64,000 nt of DNA from Methanobrevibacter ruminantium M1 (GTDB lineage Archaea; Methanobacteriota; Methanobacteria; Methanobacteriales; Methanobacteriaceae), in assembly GCF_000024185.1 (NCBI RefSeq), contig NC_013790.1, positions 2,645,613-2,709,612 of the forward strand, in the 5' to 3' direction. The notes under the pieces were generated by a model that saw nothing but the letters and a program-made list of their open reading frames with translations, was not told the origin of the DNA and did no database searches. Positions within the stretch are counted from its first letter, which is position 1, and each line of letters opens with the position of its first letter. Below, piece by piece: positions 1 to 9,794 of the stretch. The translations under genes were made by a program, and so were the position numbers.

Positions 1-539
1 TATATTAAATGGAAATTAAATATTATAAAATTTAATTCATTTTTAAAAATCAATATTGAAAAGGCTTATTTAAAGTCTTTTTAATTAAATCAAAACTTAT
101 ATAATTTAAAATAACATTTATACATTTATATATCTAATTTTATTTTAATATAAATTTAACTAAATGGATTTTTTTAAATAAAATTAAAAGACAGAAATAG
201 CTTTAATTAAAATTATAAAGTATAATTATCGTTTAAAAATAAAATACCTAACTAAAATAAAATAGTTTAATTAATAGCTTACTATGATTAACACAAAAAG
301 AAAATATAAGATACAATTGGAAAAATAGCCAATAATAATTAAAATAAGAAAATGGTCAAAATAAGATATGATAAAAATATGAATATAGAATAAAAAACAA
401 GAAATAACATATAAAAAGAAGAAATAAATAGTTTTAAACTATTTATATCTAAACAAGTATTAATTTTTGACTGGTATTTTCTAAAAAGAATTAAAAGAAG
501 AATAATCAATTATTCATATCTTAAAGACGAATAAAAGAA
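1..539. other. AT-rich intergenic region at window edge
   Basis: No credible gene is seen. The DNA is A/T-rich with short homopolymer runs. On the minus strand it lies downstream of the first adhesin-like gene. Small inverted repeats near 425-445 and 500-516 (GAATAAT, 2-nt loop, ATTATTC), followed by T-runs on the minus strand, could end that transcript. Confidence 0.5.
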
Positions 540-3500
540 TTATTCCTCATTCTCATCATCGTTTTCATCATCCTCGTCCTTAGCATTCAAGAAGCTGAAA
601 CAGAACATTAAAACCAATAATAAAGCTGCTACAGGTACAGATAATCCACCTGCCATTGATTTGGAAGCGACCTCTTCTAACTCACTTACAATCAAGTCAG
701 ATTCGCCGTCACCAGTTTCACCGACATCTCCAGTGCCTTCACCTACTGAAGACATTGCAGTGGCAAGAAGGCCTAAATCAACTTGACCGAAGGCGCTTGA
801 GCCTGATTCCTCTCCGCCATCATTATATCGGTTTGAGCTGCCATTAGTTGGGACTGTATTCCTCTCTCCTGAATTCTGATTGTTTGAGTTTGAGGAACTA
901 TTGGAATTTGGAACATATCTTGATCCTGTATTTCCATAGACCATGTTCTTTCCTGTCCTGTCATTTACAGCAGCATTTCCCCCGCCTTTTGTAGATGAAA
1001 GCTCATTGTTTCCAACTGTATTACCTGTTGAAGTCTCATCGAAGTCAACTGCAGCATCTCCATCGGTTTCTATAATATTATCTGAAATGTTGTTGCCGCT
1101 TGAAAATTTCTGGAGTGAGATTCCTGTATTGAATAAATCTACAGAATCTGGGTGCTCAGGTCCTTGAGCAGGTTCCTGAACCTTATTTCCATAGGTTTTG
1201 ATTACATTATGAGTCACATTATTATTGCTTGAGGCATATAATGCAACGCTGCTGTAGCTTGCAGATGCATAAATCTCATTGCTTTTAATATCGTTATTAT
1301 TTGATGCATAAAGCTCCATTGCATAGATTCCTGCATTTCCAGTGCTGTTTAAGACATTATTTGTGACCTTAGCCCCTTCAGATATTTCAAGGGTTATTCC
1401 ATAGGTATAATTATTGGAATTCAATCTGAAATGATTGGAATCAACGATTGTGTCCTTTGAATTATGCCTTAGAATCATTCCCATAACAAAATAATCACCT
1501 TCAACTGTGATATTATTGTGTGAGAATATGTTTTCGCAAGCATAGGTCACTGATTTACTTGTGTCGTCTCCTGATGAACCGACTCCATAAAGGAAAGGAT
1601 CATGTCCGTGAACATAAACATTGTTTTCGCTTATGTTATTGTAGTTTGAGGCATAATAGATGTATAAGCCTATGAGAATGTTAACTGAAGGATTATAAGG
1701 AACATGGAATCCTTCAAGGGTGGATGTCACCTCAATGTCATTGTGAATGAACTGGTTTCTAGAGGATGAATCCAGAATAACCCCATAGGTCTTTGATAGC
1801 TCTGAAATACTGTGAACGCCATCGATACAGATGGTTTCATAATAAGGGTAGAGCTCATCTGTTCCAATAGCCAATATCTTATTGTTTTCAAATAATGTGT
1901 CATAAGCCTCATATGTAAGAAGGCTGAAGACCAGATTGTCCCCTTGACAGGAAATGGTATTGTCTGAAACGTTATTGTCATAGGAATCGCATAGATAGAT
2001 TCCATAGGATGTGTTCTTATCCAAAATGCTTATATTGTTTCCTACAATGCTTGCATTGTCTGCCTCAAAGACATAGACTCCCCAAAGGTTATATTCATCA
2101 ATGCCGTTGTTGACGATTGTGAAATTGTGAACCCTGCAGTTTGGAGCGTTAATGAATACAGTGGTATTCTTTAGGAGAGCACCGTATCCAAAAAGATTAA
2201 CTTCCTTATTTAAGGTTATCTTGCCCTTAGGAGAGAACTCTCCAACAAATATGAGACTGTCTCCATCCTTTACCTTATCGCTAAGCTTATTGGAAGAGTC
2301 GAAGTAAGTGTAAAAATTATCTTCGCTCACTTCATATACATTTCCTTCCCCATAATCTGGAACATATACAACTTCCATAGGATAGATGATGCCCTTTCCA
2401 AAGACCAGGTTTCCATAGCAGGTATAGGCCTTAGTGGAAGACTGTGAAATGTCTATTGCATAGTCATTTGAAGTATATATTGTATTGTTGCAGGTAGAAA
2501 TGTTATAAGGTCTTTTGGCTCTTGATTGGTAATGTGAATAGATACCAATTCCTAGCCCAGAACCTTTAGATTCAGCTGATAAGTCTAGTGAATCAATTGA
2601 AGATATGGAATTGAGAATGTTATCATAAACAAGAGTGCTATTTGGCTCGCCGTATAGGCATATGCCTTTACCGTCAAGGAAGTCTACAGTATTATTATAG
2701 ACCTTTGAATAGGATCCTCCTTCCTTATCACCTATTCTGATTCCCTCTCCGGAGCTGTTTATTTGAATGTAGTTTCCATAAACTTCAGAATTTGTACCTA
2801 CAAGAATTCCTGCATTATACAATTTGGCATTATAGATGGAGTTGTTTGCTATAAGTGTGTTGTTTCCTCCATATATGCCAAAGTCACCGCCGGCACCATA
2901 GTTGTCATCCAATCCGTCAATGTCATAGAAATTATTGGAAACTATAGAGTTATATGGATAGCTTGAATGGACTCCCTGATAAAGGTGATAGAAGTCGTTT
3001 CCATATATCAGATTGTAGTTTCCAGTGATATAAACACCATAACACCAAAATGAAGGAGTTTCAGAGGTTGCCCTTATTGTATTGTTTGCAATGACATTAT
3101 AGTTTGATATGGAAGCCCCATAACAGAGATAGACTCCATAGGAGTTTTCAACAGTTATGTCATTGTCAACGACAGTATTGTAATGGGCATCCCTTAGGCT
3201 AATTCCTGAATGCTGCCAACTGCTATTGTCGGAATTGTTTGTTTGATTGTCCTCATCGATATCCTTTGAGCTCATCGCTTCGCTGACAGGAACTATTGTC
3301 TTGATTGTATTGTTTGCAAGAATGCAGTTATATACAAAGCTATCCAAAGCGATAGGATATCCGTTATGACCTGTTGTGAATATATTATTGTTTAAGACCT
3401 TTATATTGCTTGAACCAATCACCCAAACGGCAGATATGTTAGCAAGGTCTGATTCAATGGTCAAGTTAGAGACAATTGCATCATATACATAGTTTTCGTT

Positions 3501-4034
3501 GGAAACTCCAGTGATTATGATTGGAGAGTTTCTTAGGAATGCATCGTTTTCTAAGCTTGTAATGGTCAAAGGTATTGAAAAGCGAAAATACTTTGAAGAA
3601 AAATTACCAGACAAATTAATAGTATCATTAGAGGACACTAATGAATTGTTTAGATAGCCGTTAGAATCAAAATAGAGTGAATAATTAGATTCTGTTATAG
3701 TATGAACCTTTTTAGAATTGTCTGATTTGATTTTACTATTAGAATCGTGATTTAGATTATCATCTGAACTAGAATCAGAATCTGTTTGAATATCTGTAGT
3801 GTCTGAAGATTTATTATCCAAGACAATATTAGAACTTGATTCACTAGCAATAGAATTGGAATTAGATTCAATAGCAACAGAATTAGAACTTAAATCAATA
3901 TTAGAAACTGAACTAGAATTCAAGTCCAAATCAGCAGCTTTTGAAGAATCTTCAGCACTGACTGCACTTAATCCAATAATGAGAAAGACCAATATAATCA
4001 GCAGACTAAGACTAATTATTCTTTTATTTATCAT
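540..4034 (-). CDS. Adhesin-like secreted beta-helix protein with C-terminal membrane anchor
   Basis: This is a 1164-residue surface protein of the methanogen adhesin-like family. An N-terminal signal peptide (residues about 1-28, a hydrophobic run ending ALSAVSA-like) is followed by a Ser/Asn/Asp-rich spacer to about residue 110. Two parallel-beta-helix blocks follow, made of short N-N-x-I and G-I-Y/L repeats (NosD/PbH1 type). Each block is headed by a motif of the form NYxxYFDSNG, near residues 115 and 573. A Ser/Asn/Gly linker leads to one transmembrane segment near residues 1128-1148 and a very acidic tail. The ATG at 4034 is chosen because GGAGGTGA lies just upstream; the TTG one codon earlier is less likely. 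The substrate is unknown. The probable role is adhesion to host, plant or microbial surfaces, inferred from the family. Confidence 0.85.
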   Translation of the reverse strand: MINKRIISLSLLIILVFLIIGLSAVSAEDSSKAADLDLNSSSVSNIDLSSNSVAIESNSNSIASESSSNIVLDNKSSDTTDIQTDSDSSSDDNLNHDSNSKIKSDNSKKVHTITESNYSLYFDSNGYLNNSLVSSNDTINLSGNFSSKYFRFSIPLTITSLENDAFLRNSPIIITGVSNENYVYDAIVSNLTIESDLANISAVWVIGSSNIKVLNNNIFTTGHNGYPIALDSFVYNCILANNTIKTIVPVSEAMSSKDIDEDNQTNNSDNSSWQHSGISLRDAHYNTVVDNDITVENSYGVYLCYGASISNYNVIANNTIRATSETPSFWCYGVYITGNYNLIYGNDFYHLYQGVHSSYPYNSIVSNNFYDIDGLDDNYGAGGDFGIYGGNNTLIANNSIYNAKLYNAGILVGTNSEVYGNYIQINSSGEGIRIGDKEGGSYSKVYNNTVDFLDGKGICLYGEPNSTLVYDNILNSISSIDSLDLSAESKGSGLGIGIYSHYQSRAKRPYNISTCNNTIYTSNDYAIDISQSSTKAYTCYGNLVFGKGIIYPMEVVYVPDYGEGNVYEVSEDNFYTYFDSSNKLSDKVKDGDSLIFVGEFSPKGKITLNKEVNLFGYGALLKNTTVFINAPNCRVHNFTIVNNGIDEYNLWGVYVFEADNASIVGNNISILDKNTSYGIYLCDSYDNNVSDNTISCQGDNLVFSLLTYEAYDTLFENNKILAIGTDELYPYYETICIDGVHSISELSKTYGVILDSSSRNQFIHNDIEVTSTLEGFHVPYNPSVNILIGLYIYYASNYNNISENNVYVHGHDPFLYGVGSSGDDTSKSVTYACENIFSHNNITVEGDYFVMGMILRHNSKDTIVDSNHFRLNSNNYTYGITLEISEGAKVTNNVLNSTGNAGIYAMELYASNNNDIKSNEIYASASYSSVALYASSNNNVTHNVIKTYGNKVQEPAQGPEHPDSVDLFNTGISLQKFSSGNNISDNIIETDGDAAVDFDETSTGNTVGNNELSSTKGGGNAAVNDRTGKNMVYGNTGSRYVPNSNSSSNSNNQNSGERNTVPTNGSSNRYNDGGEESGSSAFGQVDLGLLATAMSSVGEGTGDVGETGDGESDLIVSELEEVASKSMAGGLSVPVAALLLVLMFCFSFLNAKDEDDENDDENEE

Positions 4035-4377
4035 CAACTCACCTCCCAGTAATTTCTTAAATTCATCATCTTAATACAATTACACTCATAGACAAAAGTT
4101 TTGATTTGAATTAAAATTAGAAGCCTAATTATGATTTTTCTATATAAAATTCTAATTTTAGTAAAAACTTATGTCATTGGAAGTATTTTAAAAAAAATAA
4201 ACAATATAAAAATCTGTTTATAAACTCTAAAATACAGTTGAGTTATTGTTAATATATTTATTTTAATATTAATAAATATAACTAAAATAATTGATTAAAT
4301 ATAAAAAATAAAAATAGCAAAAATAAGTAAAAAAAGCAAAAGAATAGTTAAAAATTAACTATTCAATAAATAAAGGA
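4035..4377. other. Intergenic: promoter side of first ALP and terminator of second ALP
   Basis: No gene is seen. The upper part is the minus-strand leader of the first adhesin-like gene, with a strong GGAGGTGA ribosome-binding site at about 4038-4047. The lower part holds a hairpin that ends the second adhesin-like gene. Confidence 0.5.
4325..4364 (-). terminator. Hairpin plus T-run downstream of second ALP
   Basis: GAATAGTTAA at 4342-4351 and TTAACTATTC at 4355-4364 form a perfect 10-bp stem with a 3-nt loop. Read on the minus strand it is followed by T-rich DNA. It lies 14 bp after the stop of the gene at 4378. Confidence 0.6.
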
Positions 4378-7300
4378 TTATTTTATAGTAAGTTTACCGC
4401 TTGCACTGGAAGATGAGTATGTATCATCTCCTGCATATTTTACAGTGAAGCTATAAGTTTTCTTGCTTGAAAGGCTGACCTTTACGCTAGCGACTCCCTT
4501 TGAATTGGTAGTTGCTGTGTATGATTTGCCATTCACTGTGAAAGTCAGCTTCTTTCCGCTTATAAGATTGCCGTTAACTGAGGACTTAAGTGTTGCAGTA
4601 AGAGTCTTGGTCTTTGCGCTTGCCTTATAAGTCTTTGATGAGCTAGTGATCTTTGTATTCTGTGTGCTTACCTTGATTTTTGCAACGACAAAGCTTCCAT
4701 TGTAATTCTCATCCCCAAGATAGCTTATTGCAAATGTATAGGTTCCCTTGTATCCAAGGTTTATCTGCAATCTTACACCACCTGTTTCGTTTGTGGTTCT
4801 ATTATAGACTGCACCGTTGAATCCTATCTGTACGAATTTGCCAGATAATGGATTTCCATCACTGTCAGTCAGATTAACCTCAAAGTATTTTCCTACCCTT
4901 CCATCAGCCTTTGCAACGGCAACGGTATCCATATCCTCATAATGAATTACGGATTTGACTTTGCTTTGAAGGTCTCCCCCTACTGGAACATTAACATCAG
5001 CAGCGTTAATGACGCTTTCCACAACAAAGTTAAATGGATTCATTCCAATTTCCAATGTGTTGTTTGAGACCTTGATATCATTTGTTGGAGCAAGTATGCA
5101 TCTAGAAGAATCCAATTCAAGAACAGTGACTGATTCGGCTACAACACCATCATCTGACTTGATTACAGTATTATTTATTATATTAATTTCAGGGGTTTCT
5201 ATAGCCAATCTGCTAGTTGAATTGACTGCTTTAGCTCTGATAAGTACATCTCCATTATTTGCCATGAATTCTATTCCGCTTATTGAAACTGAGGAAAGTC
5301 CTTCCTTAATATTGAAGACTGGCTTGCCGTCACCTGCAGTTCTGATGACTGTATTGTTTCCTACAATAGAAATATCCTTGCTTATATCAATGTTAGATAC
5401 GTCAAGATATTCAAAGTTGCCTAAATCAACTACAGAACCACTAGTTGCATTATCTATAAGTTCCTGTAGATCTTTAACTGTTCTTTTAGTTATATTGTCT
5501 GTATTGTTGGTATCTGTACCATTAGTGCCATTAGTACCATTATTAGTGCCATTGTTGTCAGTTCCGTTAGTGTCTGTACCGTTAATATCTGTTCCATTAG
5601 TATTAGTGCCATTATCACCAGTGCCATTCTCTGGAGTATCATTTCCACTAGATGGGCCATCAATATGATATATTGTATTGTTAACAAATGAAACATAGGC
5701 TTCATAGTCTTTATTGTTTAAATACTCAGCTAAAACATTTGTGCTAACTGTATTGTCCTTTACAAGAACAGTATAATCCTTTCCAGAGTATTGGACTCCA
5801 AGAGCATAATTATCAACTCCTAATGCATCATGGGATGCAACTCCTTCAATGGATCCTCCAATTACAGACAGATTGTTACATAAAACAGACATATTGTAGG
5901 TCTTTCCAACGATTCCCATAACTGCCTTTTCAGAATCGGCAACGAGATTGTTGTTTTGGATTGTAGTGTCCAAGTCCATCATATTGGTCATTGGCTGACC
6001 TAATTCATTCAAGCTGCCGTCACAGCCATAATCAAGAATGGTTATTCCATAAACCATATATTTGCTTTTAAGATTCAAGTCATTTGATTCAATCATTATG
6101 TCATATGGGGATTTGACACCGGTCTTTCCTTCCCCTATGGCGCTGAATGCAGAGTCTGCAATCTGCATGCCGTAAACATATACATCATTGATTGATTCTA
6201 TATTTATTTTATTGTCTAAAACAGCTGCATTTATAGGGTTGTCTAAGTAAATGCCCTCAGCCATGCCCATACTTGCAGTGCTGTTGATATTTATTGTATT
6301 GTTTTGAACGAATATATTCTGAGGGTTTGCTATGGCACCGTAGCCTCCCAAACTAACACCATATAAGTAAGGAGCAGAACCGTTTAGGAAAATATCGTTG
6401 TCTCTTACAGCCAATGAATCAACATAGCCCTTTGCATTGATTCCATAAACGCTAAAGTATAGGTTTCCAGGACTGGCTTCTGTATTTATTATGATCTTAT
6501 TGTTTTCAACAGTTAGATCATAAGCAATTTCGTTTATGACTATAGCATCCTTATTATAATTATTAAAGGTCAGATTGGATATCTTTACATCACCGACCTC
6601 ATCTGTGCCGTCACCTAATTGAATTGTACCGTTGTTTATTGTTCCAGAGCCTTCCTTTCCTATGATGTTTATATTAAATCCTGATGGAATTATTATGTCC
6701 TTGTTGTTTAATGAGTCGATAATTAGAGTATAATTGCCATCAACATCTAAATCAATTGGATAGCCGTTATCAAAGTAATCAGAGTAATTGTCATCATTTA
6801 TGATTATTTTAATTTGATCTGTATCTGTTCCATTATTTTCAGTGCCGTTAGTATCTGTTCCGTTTGTATCAGTACCATTATTGTCTGTACCATTAGTATC
6901 AGTTCCATTAGTGCCTGTTCCGTTTGTATCAGTACCGTTATTGTCTGTACCATTATTATCTGTACCATTATCAATAATTTGCTTTTCATTTACAGTAAGA
7001 ACAACAATATCAGAAACAGATGGCTCATATCCATTTCCACCAGCATAACTTGCGCTAATGTTAAAAGTGCCGGCAGTAGAAGGAACATAAGCATAATCAG
7101 AGCCAATAACTACAGAATCTAACTTCTCACCATCAATAAGAATATCAACAAGACCCTCTAAAAGAGTTCCATTGCAGCGAACAAAAGGACTTATAAGAAC
7201 TGTATCATTAACCTCAACAGTGTTAGGGCTGATAAGGATTGAAGAGACTGTAAGATTAGTTGGATCATCCGGATCCTCAATTGAGCTGGACTCATTTACA

Positions 7301-9432
7301 GTAAGGATGAGCATATCAGAAACAGATGCACCATAACCATTTCCGCCAGAAAAGCTAGCGCTGATGTAGAAACTGCCTGAACTATTAGGAACATAACTAT
7401 AATCAGAGCCTATCTCTACAGTATCTAACTTTTCACCATCTAAAAGAATATCAACAAAACCTTCTAAAAGAGTTCCATTGTAGCGAACAAAAGGACTAAT
7501 GACAACAGTATCATTAAGCTCAACAGTGCTTGGGCTTATTATTATGGAAGTGGTAGTTTCCTTAGGAGTCACAGTCAGAATCAAAACAGCAGATTCAGAT
7601 GGCTTATACTCTTCATTACCTGTGAAATTAGCGTTTATGCTAAAACTTCCTGCTTCAGTTGGAGTGAAAGTGTAATTAGATCCTATAGGAACAGTTGCAA
7701 TCTTTTGGCTATTGACTATTATATCGACAAGGCCTTCAAGTGAAAGACCATAGGCGCTGACAGTTGGCATAATTAGAACAGATTCATTGAAATCTATTTT
7801 AGTTGAATTTATAGAAACCTTAGTTTCGCTAGAGCTAGGAACGTCAATACTAATATCTGATATGGAAGAACCATTGAGAGTATTGTCCTTTGCTGTCAGC
7901 TTGCCAATATACCCTTCAAGATAATAGATAGGAGAGACATCTGTATAGAAATCATTATTTTCTATATTGATTCTGGACGGATATTTGTCCTTTGAGCTTC
8001 TCAATAAAGTGATTGAACTGTCTGTTGAATTAATGAAGTTATCTGAAATATTAGTATTACCATATTGGCCTTTAACTCTTATTCCATTATCTGAAACATT
8101 ATCAATGCGATTATGGCTAAATTCTATGAAGTTTTTAGACAAATCAGCCCCTGTACCATTGATGTTTGTTATGTTATTATACCTTACAGTTGTATTTGAA
8201 CCTACAGAAATGGCCACTCCAGAGTTTTTATTAAAATGGGAATTATATATTGTATTGTTTTCAACTATGGAATTTGGTCCTACATTTATTCCATAGTCTC
8301 CGCCGTCATCCTTTGTATTTCCGCTATAATAATTTCCCTTAATATCATAAACCACATTTCCGGCAACGACACTATTTGATCCGGAAGCACTTATGCCCCT
8401 ATACGCATTGTAGACCGTATTGTTCAATAATTTATTACCGCTTCCCATCACTTGTATCGCATAGCAGAAAGAGGATGGGAGAGGAGTGGTTCCATTTTCA
8501 TCAACTGCCCATTCAACTCCTCGGACACTGTGAACGGTATTGTTAAAGATATAATTATTTTCATTGATTAAGTTCGCGCTAATTGTGTCTCCAACATATG
8601 TAGTGAAATAGATTCCGTTGGAATCGTTGACTATCACATTGTTTGAGGAGATATTTAAGTTATTTGCTCCAGCCAAGACAAAGGCAGAAGGATGTCCCCA
8701 TCCTACAACAAATGCTGTAGTCTGAAGGGTGTTGTGATATGCAGAGGAATAGCTTACATTGCTAAAGCAAAGAGCATAGGATTTTGAAGCGCAGGAAAAT
8801 AGATTGTTGTTGAATACATTCATATTGCTGACAGAATCCAAATAGATAAGCGGACTTTGTAAGCGAGAAGAGTTAATGTTTAAATTGGATATGTTAGAGC
8901 CGTCAGAGCCCTTATTGAACTTGAAGCTGCAATCAATGAATTGAGCACCGTCACTGCTTGTAACAGTCAATGGAATATCTATTTTAAAGTCCTTATTGTT
9001 GAATGAACCTGAAAAATCTAATGTATCTCCAGGGTTTACATTAGATAGGATGTTTCCACTTTTATTAAAGTAGTTAGAGTAGTTAGATTCTGTTATTTTA
9101 TAAACAGAACTCAATTTAGAAGACTTTAGATTATTCTTTTCAACTGAAATATCTTCATTGTAATCAACAGTTTCTTCTTTTATATCATTTGTTGCATTAA
9201 CAGATTCTTTAGAATTAGATTTATAATCAATTTCCAAATTATTTCCGCTTTCAATATAGTTTGTATTCGTATTAACTGTTAAATCCTCATTTGAGTCAAA
9301 ACTATCAATTTCCAAGTTTTCATTATCGGCAGGACTTGAACTAAGATCACTTGAAGCTGCGCTTGAAGAGCCGATAATAAATAAAATCAATAGCAATAAA
9401 GCAAATAGAGGGATTGCTTTTTTAAAATCCAT
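4378..9432 (-). CDS. Adhesin-like protein with beta-helix, Ig-like repeats and NGT-rich linkers
   Basis: This is a 1684-residue secreted protein. It starts with a signal peptide (about 1-25) and an acidic spacer. A first beta-helix block is headed by NYSNYFNKSG near residue 114. Three Ig-like repeats of about 90-95 residues follow (about 545-815), each containing LEGxVDIxxDGxKLDxVxIGSDY-like text. The first Asn-Gly-Thr-rich linker (about 822-870) leads to a second beta-helix block headed by NYSDYF near 880, then a second NGT linker (about 1264-1312). The C-terminal part (1315-1684) has a short beta-helix, a carboxypeptidase-regulatory/Ig-like domain and a terminal Ig-like domain ending in KLTIK. 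This C-terminal part is shared with the genes at 9795 and 22018. No C-terminal membrane segment is seen, so attachment is probably through the terminal domains. GGAGG precedes the ATG. Confidence 0.85.
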   Translation of the reverse strand: MDFKKAIPLFALLLLILFIIGSSSAASSDLSSSPADNENLEIDSFDSNEDLTVNTNTNYIESGNNLEIDYKSNSKESVNATNDIKEETVDYNEDISVEKNNLKSSKLSSVYKITESNYSNYFNKSGNILSNVNPGDTLDFSGSFNNKDFKIDIPLTVTSSDGAQFIDCSFKFNKGSDGSNISNLNINSSRLQSPLIYLDSVSNMNVFNNNLFSCASKSYALCFSNVSYSSAYHNTLQTTAFVVGWGHPSAFVLAGANNLNISSNNVIVNDSNGIYFTTYVGDTISANLINENNYIFNNTVHSVRGVEWAVDENGTTPLPSSFCYAIQVMGSGNKLLNNTVYNAYRGISASGSNSVVAGNVVYDIKGNYYSGNTKDDGGDYGINVGPNSIVENNTIYNSHFNKNSGVAISVGSNTTVRYNNITNINGTGADLSKNFIEFSHNRIDNVSDNGIRVKGQYGNTNISDNFINSTDSSITLLRSSKDKYPSRINIENNDFYTDVSPIYYLEGYIGKLTAKDNTLNGSSISDISIDVPSSSETKVSINSTKIDFNESVLIMPTVSAYGLSLEGLVDIIVNSQKIATVPIGSNYTFTPTEAGSFSINANFTGNEEYKPSESAVLILTVTPKETTTSIIISPSTVELNDTVVISPFVRYNGTLLEGFVDILLDGEKLDTVEIGSDYSYVPNSSGSFYISASFSGGNGYGASVSDMLILTVNESSSIEDPDDPTNLTVSSILISPNTVEVNDTVLISPFVRCNGTLLEGLVDILIDGEKLDSVVIGSDYAYVPSTAGTFNISASYAGGNGYEPSVSDIVVLTVNEKQIIDNGTDNNGTDNNGTDTNGTGTNGTDTNGTDNNGTDTNGTDTNGTENNGTDTDQIKIIINDDNYSDYFDNGYPIDLDVDGNYTLIIDSLNNKDIIIPSGFNINIIGKEGSGTINNGTIQLGDGTDEVGDVKISNLTFNNYNKDAIVINEIAYDLTVENNKIIINTEASPGNLYFSVYGINAKGYVDSLAVRDNDIFLNGSAPYLYGVSLGGYGAIANPQNIFVQNNTININSTASMGMAEGIYLDNPINAAVLDNKINIESINDVYVYGMQIADSAFSAIGEGKTGVKSPYDIMIESNDLNLKSKYMVYGITILDYGCDGSLNELGQPMTNMMDLDTTIQNNNLVADSEKAVMGIVGKTYNMSVLCNNLSVIGGSIEGVASHDALGVDNYALGVQYSGKDYTVLVKDNTVSTNVLAEYLNNKDYEAYVSFVNNTIYHIDGPSSGNDTPENGTGDNGTNTNGTDINGTDTNGTDNNGTNNGTNGTNGTDTNNTDNITKRTVKDLQELIDNATSGSVVDLGNFEYLDVSNIDISKDISIVGNNTVIRTAGDGKPVFNIKEGLSSVSISGIEFMANNGDVLIRAKAVNSTSRLAIETPEINIINNTVIKSDDGVVAESVTVLELDSSRCILAPTNDIKVSNNTLEIGMNPFNFVVESVINAADVNVPVGGDLQSKVKSVIHYEDMDTVAVAKADGRVGKYFEVNLTDSDGNPLSGKFVQIGFNGAVYNRTTNETGGVRLQINLGYKGTYTFAISYLGDENYNGSFVVAKIKVSTQNTKITSSSKTYKASAKTKTLTATLKSSVNGNLISGKKLTFTVNGKSYTATTNSKGVASVKVSLSSKKTYSFTVKYAGDDTYSSSSASGKLTIK
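5493..5640 (-). repeat. In-gene repeat coding for second NGT-rich linker
   Basis: This is a 12-bp periodic coding repeat giving tetrapeptides of the type N-G-T-D/N. Each unit holds an Asn-Gly-Thr sequon, so the linker could be densely N-glycosylated. It separates the second beta-helix block from the C-terminal cassette. Confidence 0.8.
6820..6968 (-). repeat. In-gene repeat coding for first NGT-rich linker
   Basis: This is the same 12-bp periodic array as at 5493-5640, coding for (D/N-N-G-T)-type tetrapeptides between the Ig-like repeats and the second beta-helix block. Units differ mostly at synonymous positions, which may limit slippage. Confidence 0.8.
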
Positions 9433-9794
9433 ACTTTTCCTCCGTATAAAAATAATAAATAAATAAAGTTATAAATTGATTAAATTTGATTAAAAAAATG
9501 ATTTATATAAATAAATTTAATTAATAAAATATTTAAAATTAATAAAATATTTAAAGTAATATAAGTAATTAAACTAATGAAACAATTAAAATTAAAGAAT
9601 TAAATTATTTTAACTTAAAATAAAATCTCATCTAACTAATTTTACAAAAAGAATATAAAATTCTATTTTAAGTTAAAATAATCCATAAACTCATTTTTTA
9701 ACAATGAAAACGAAATTTACTGAATAAAACTGTTTAAATAAAAAAATAATTAAAAAGAATAGTTTATAAAAAACTAATTCTTCTTTTAAAACAT
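9433..9794. other. Intergenic between second and third ALP
   Basis: No gene is seen. The right end of the stretch (about 9740-9785) contains an imperfect GAATAGTTT/AAACTAATTC hairpin that probably terminates the 2968-residue ALP gene. The left end, next to 9433, holds the minus-strand leader of the 1684-residue ALP, with GGAGGAAAAG upstream of its ATG. Confidence 0.45.
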
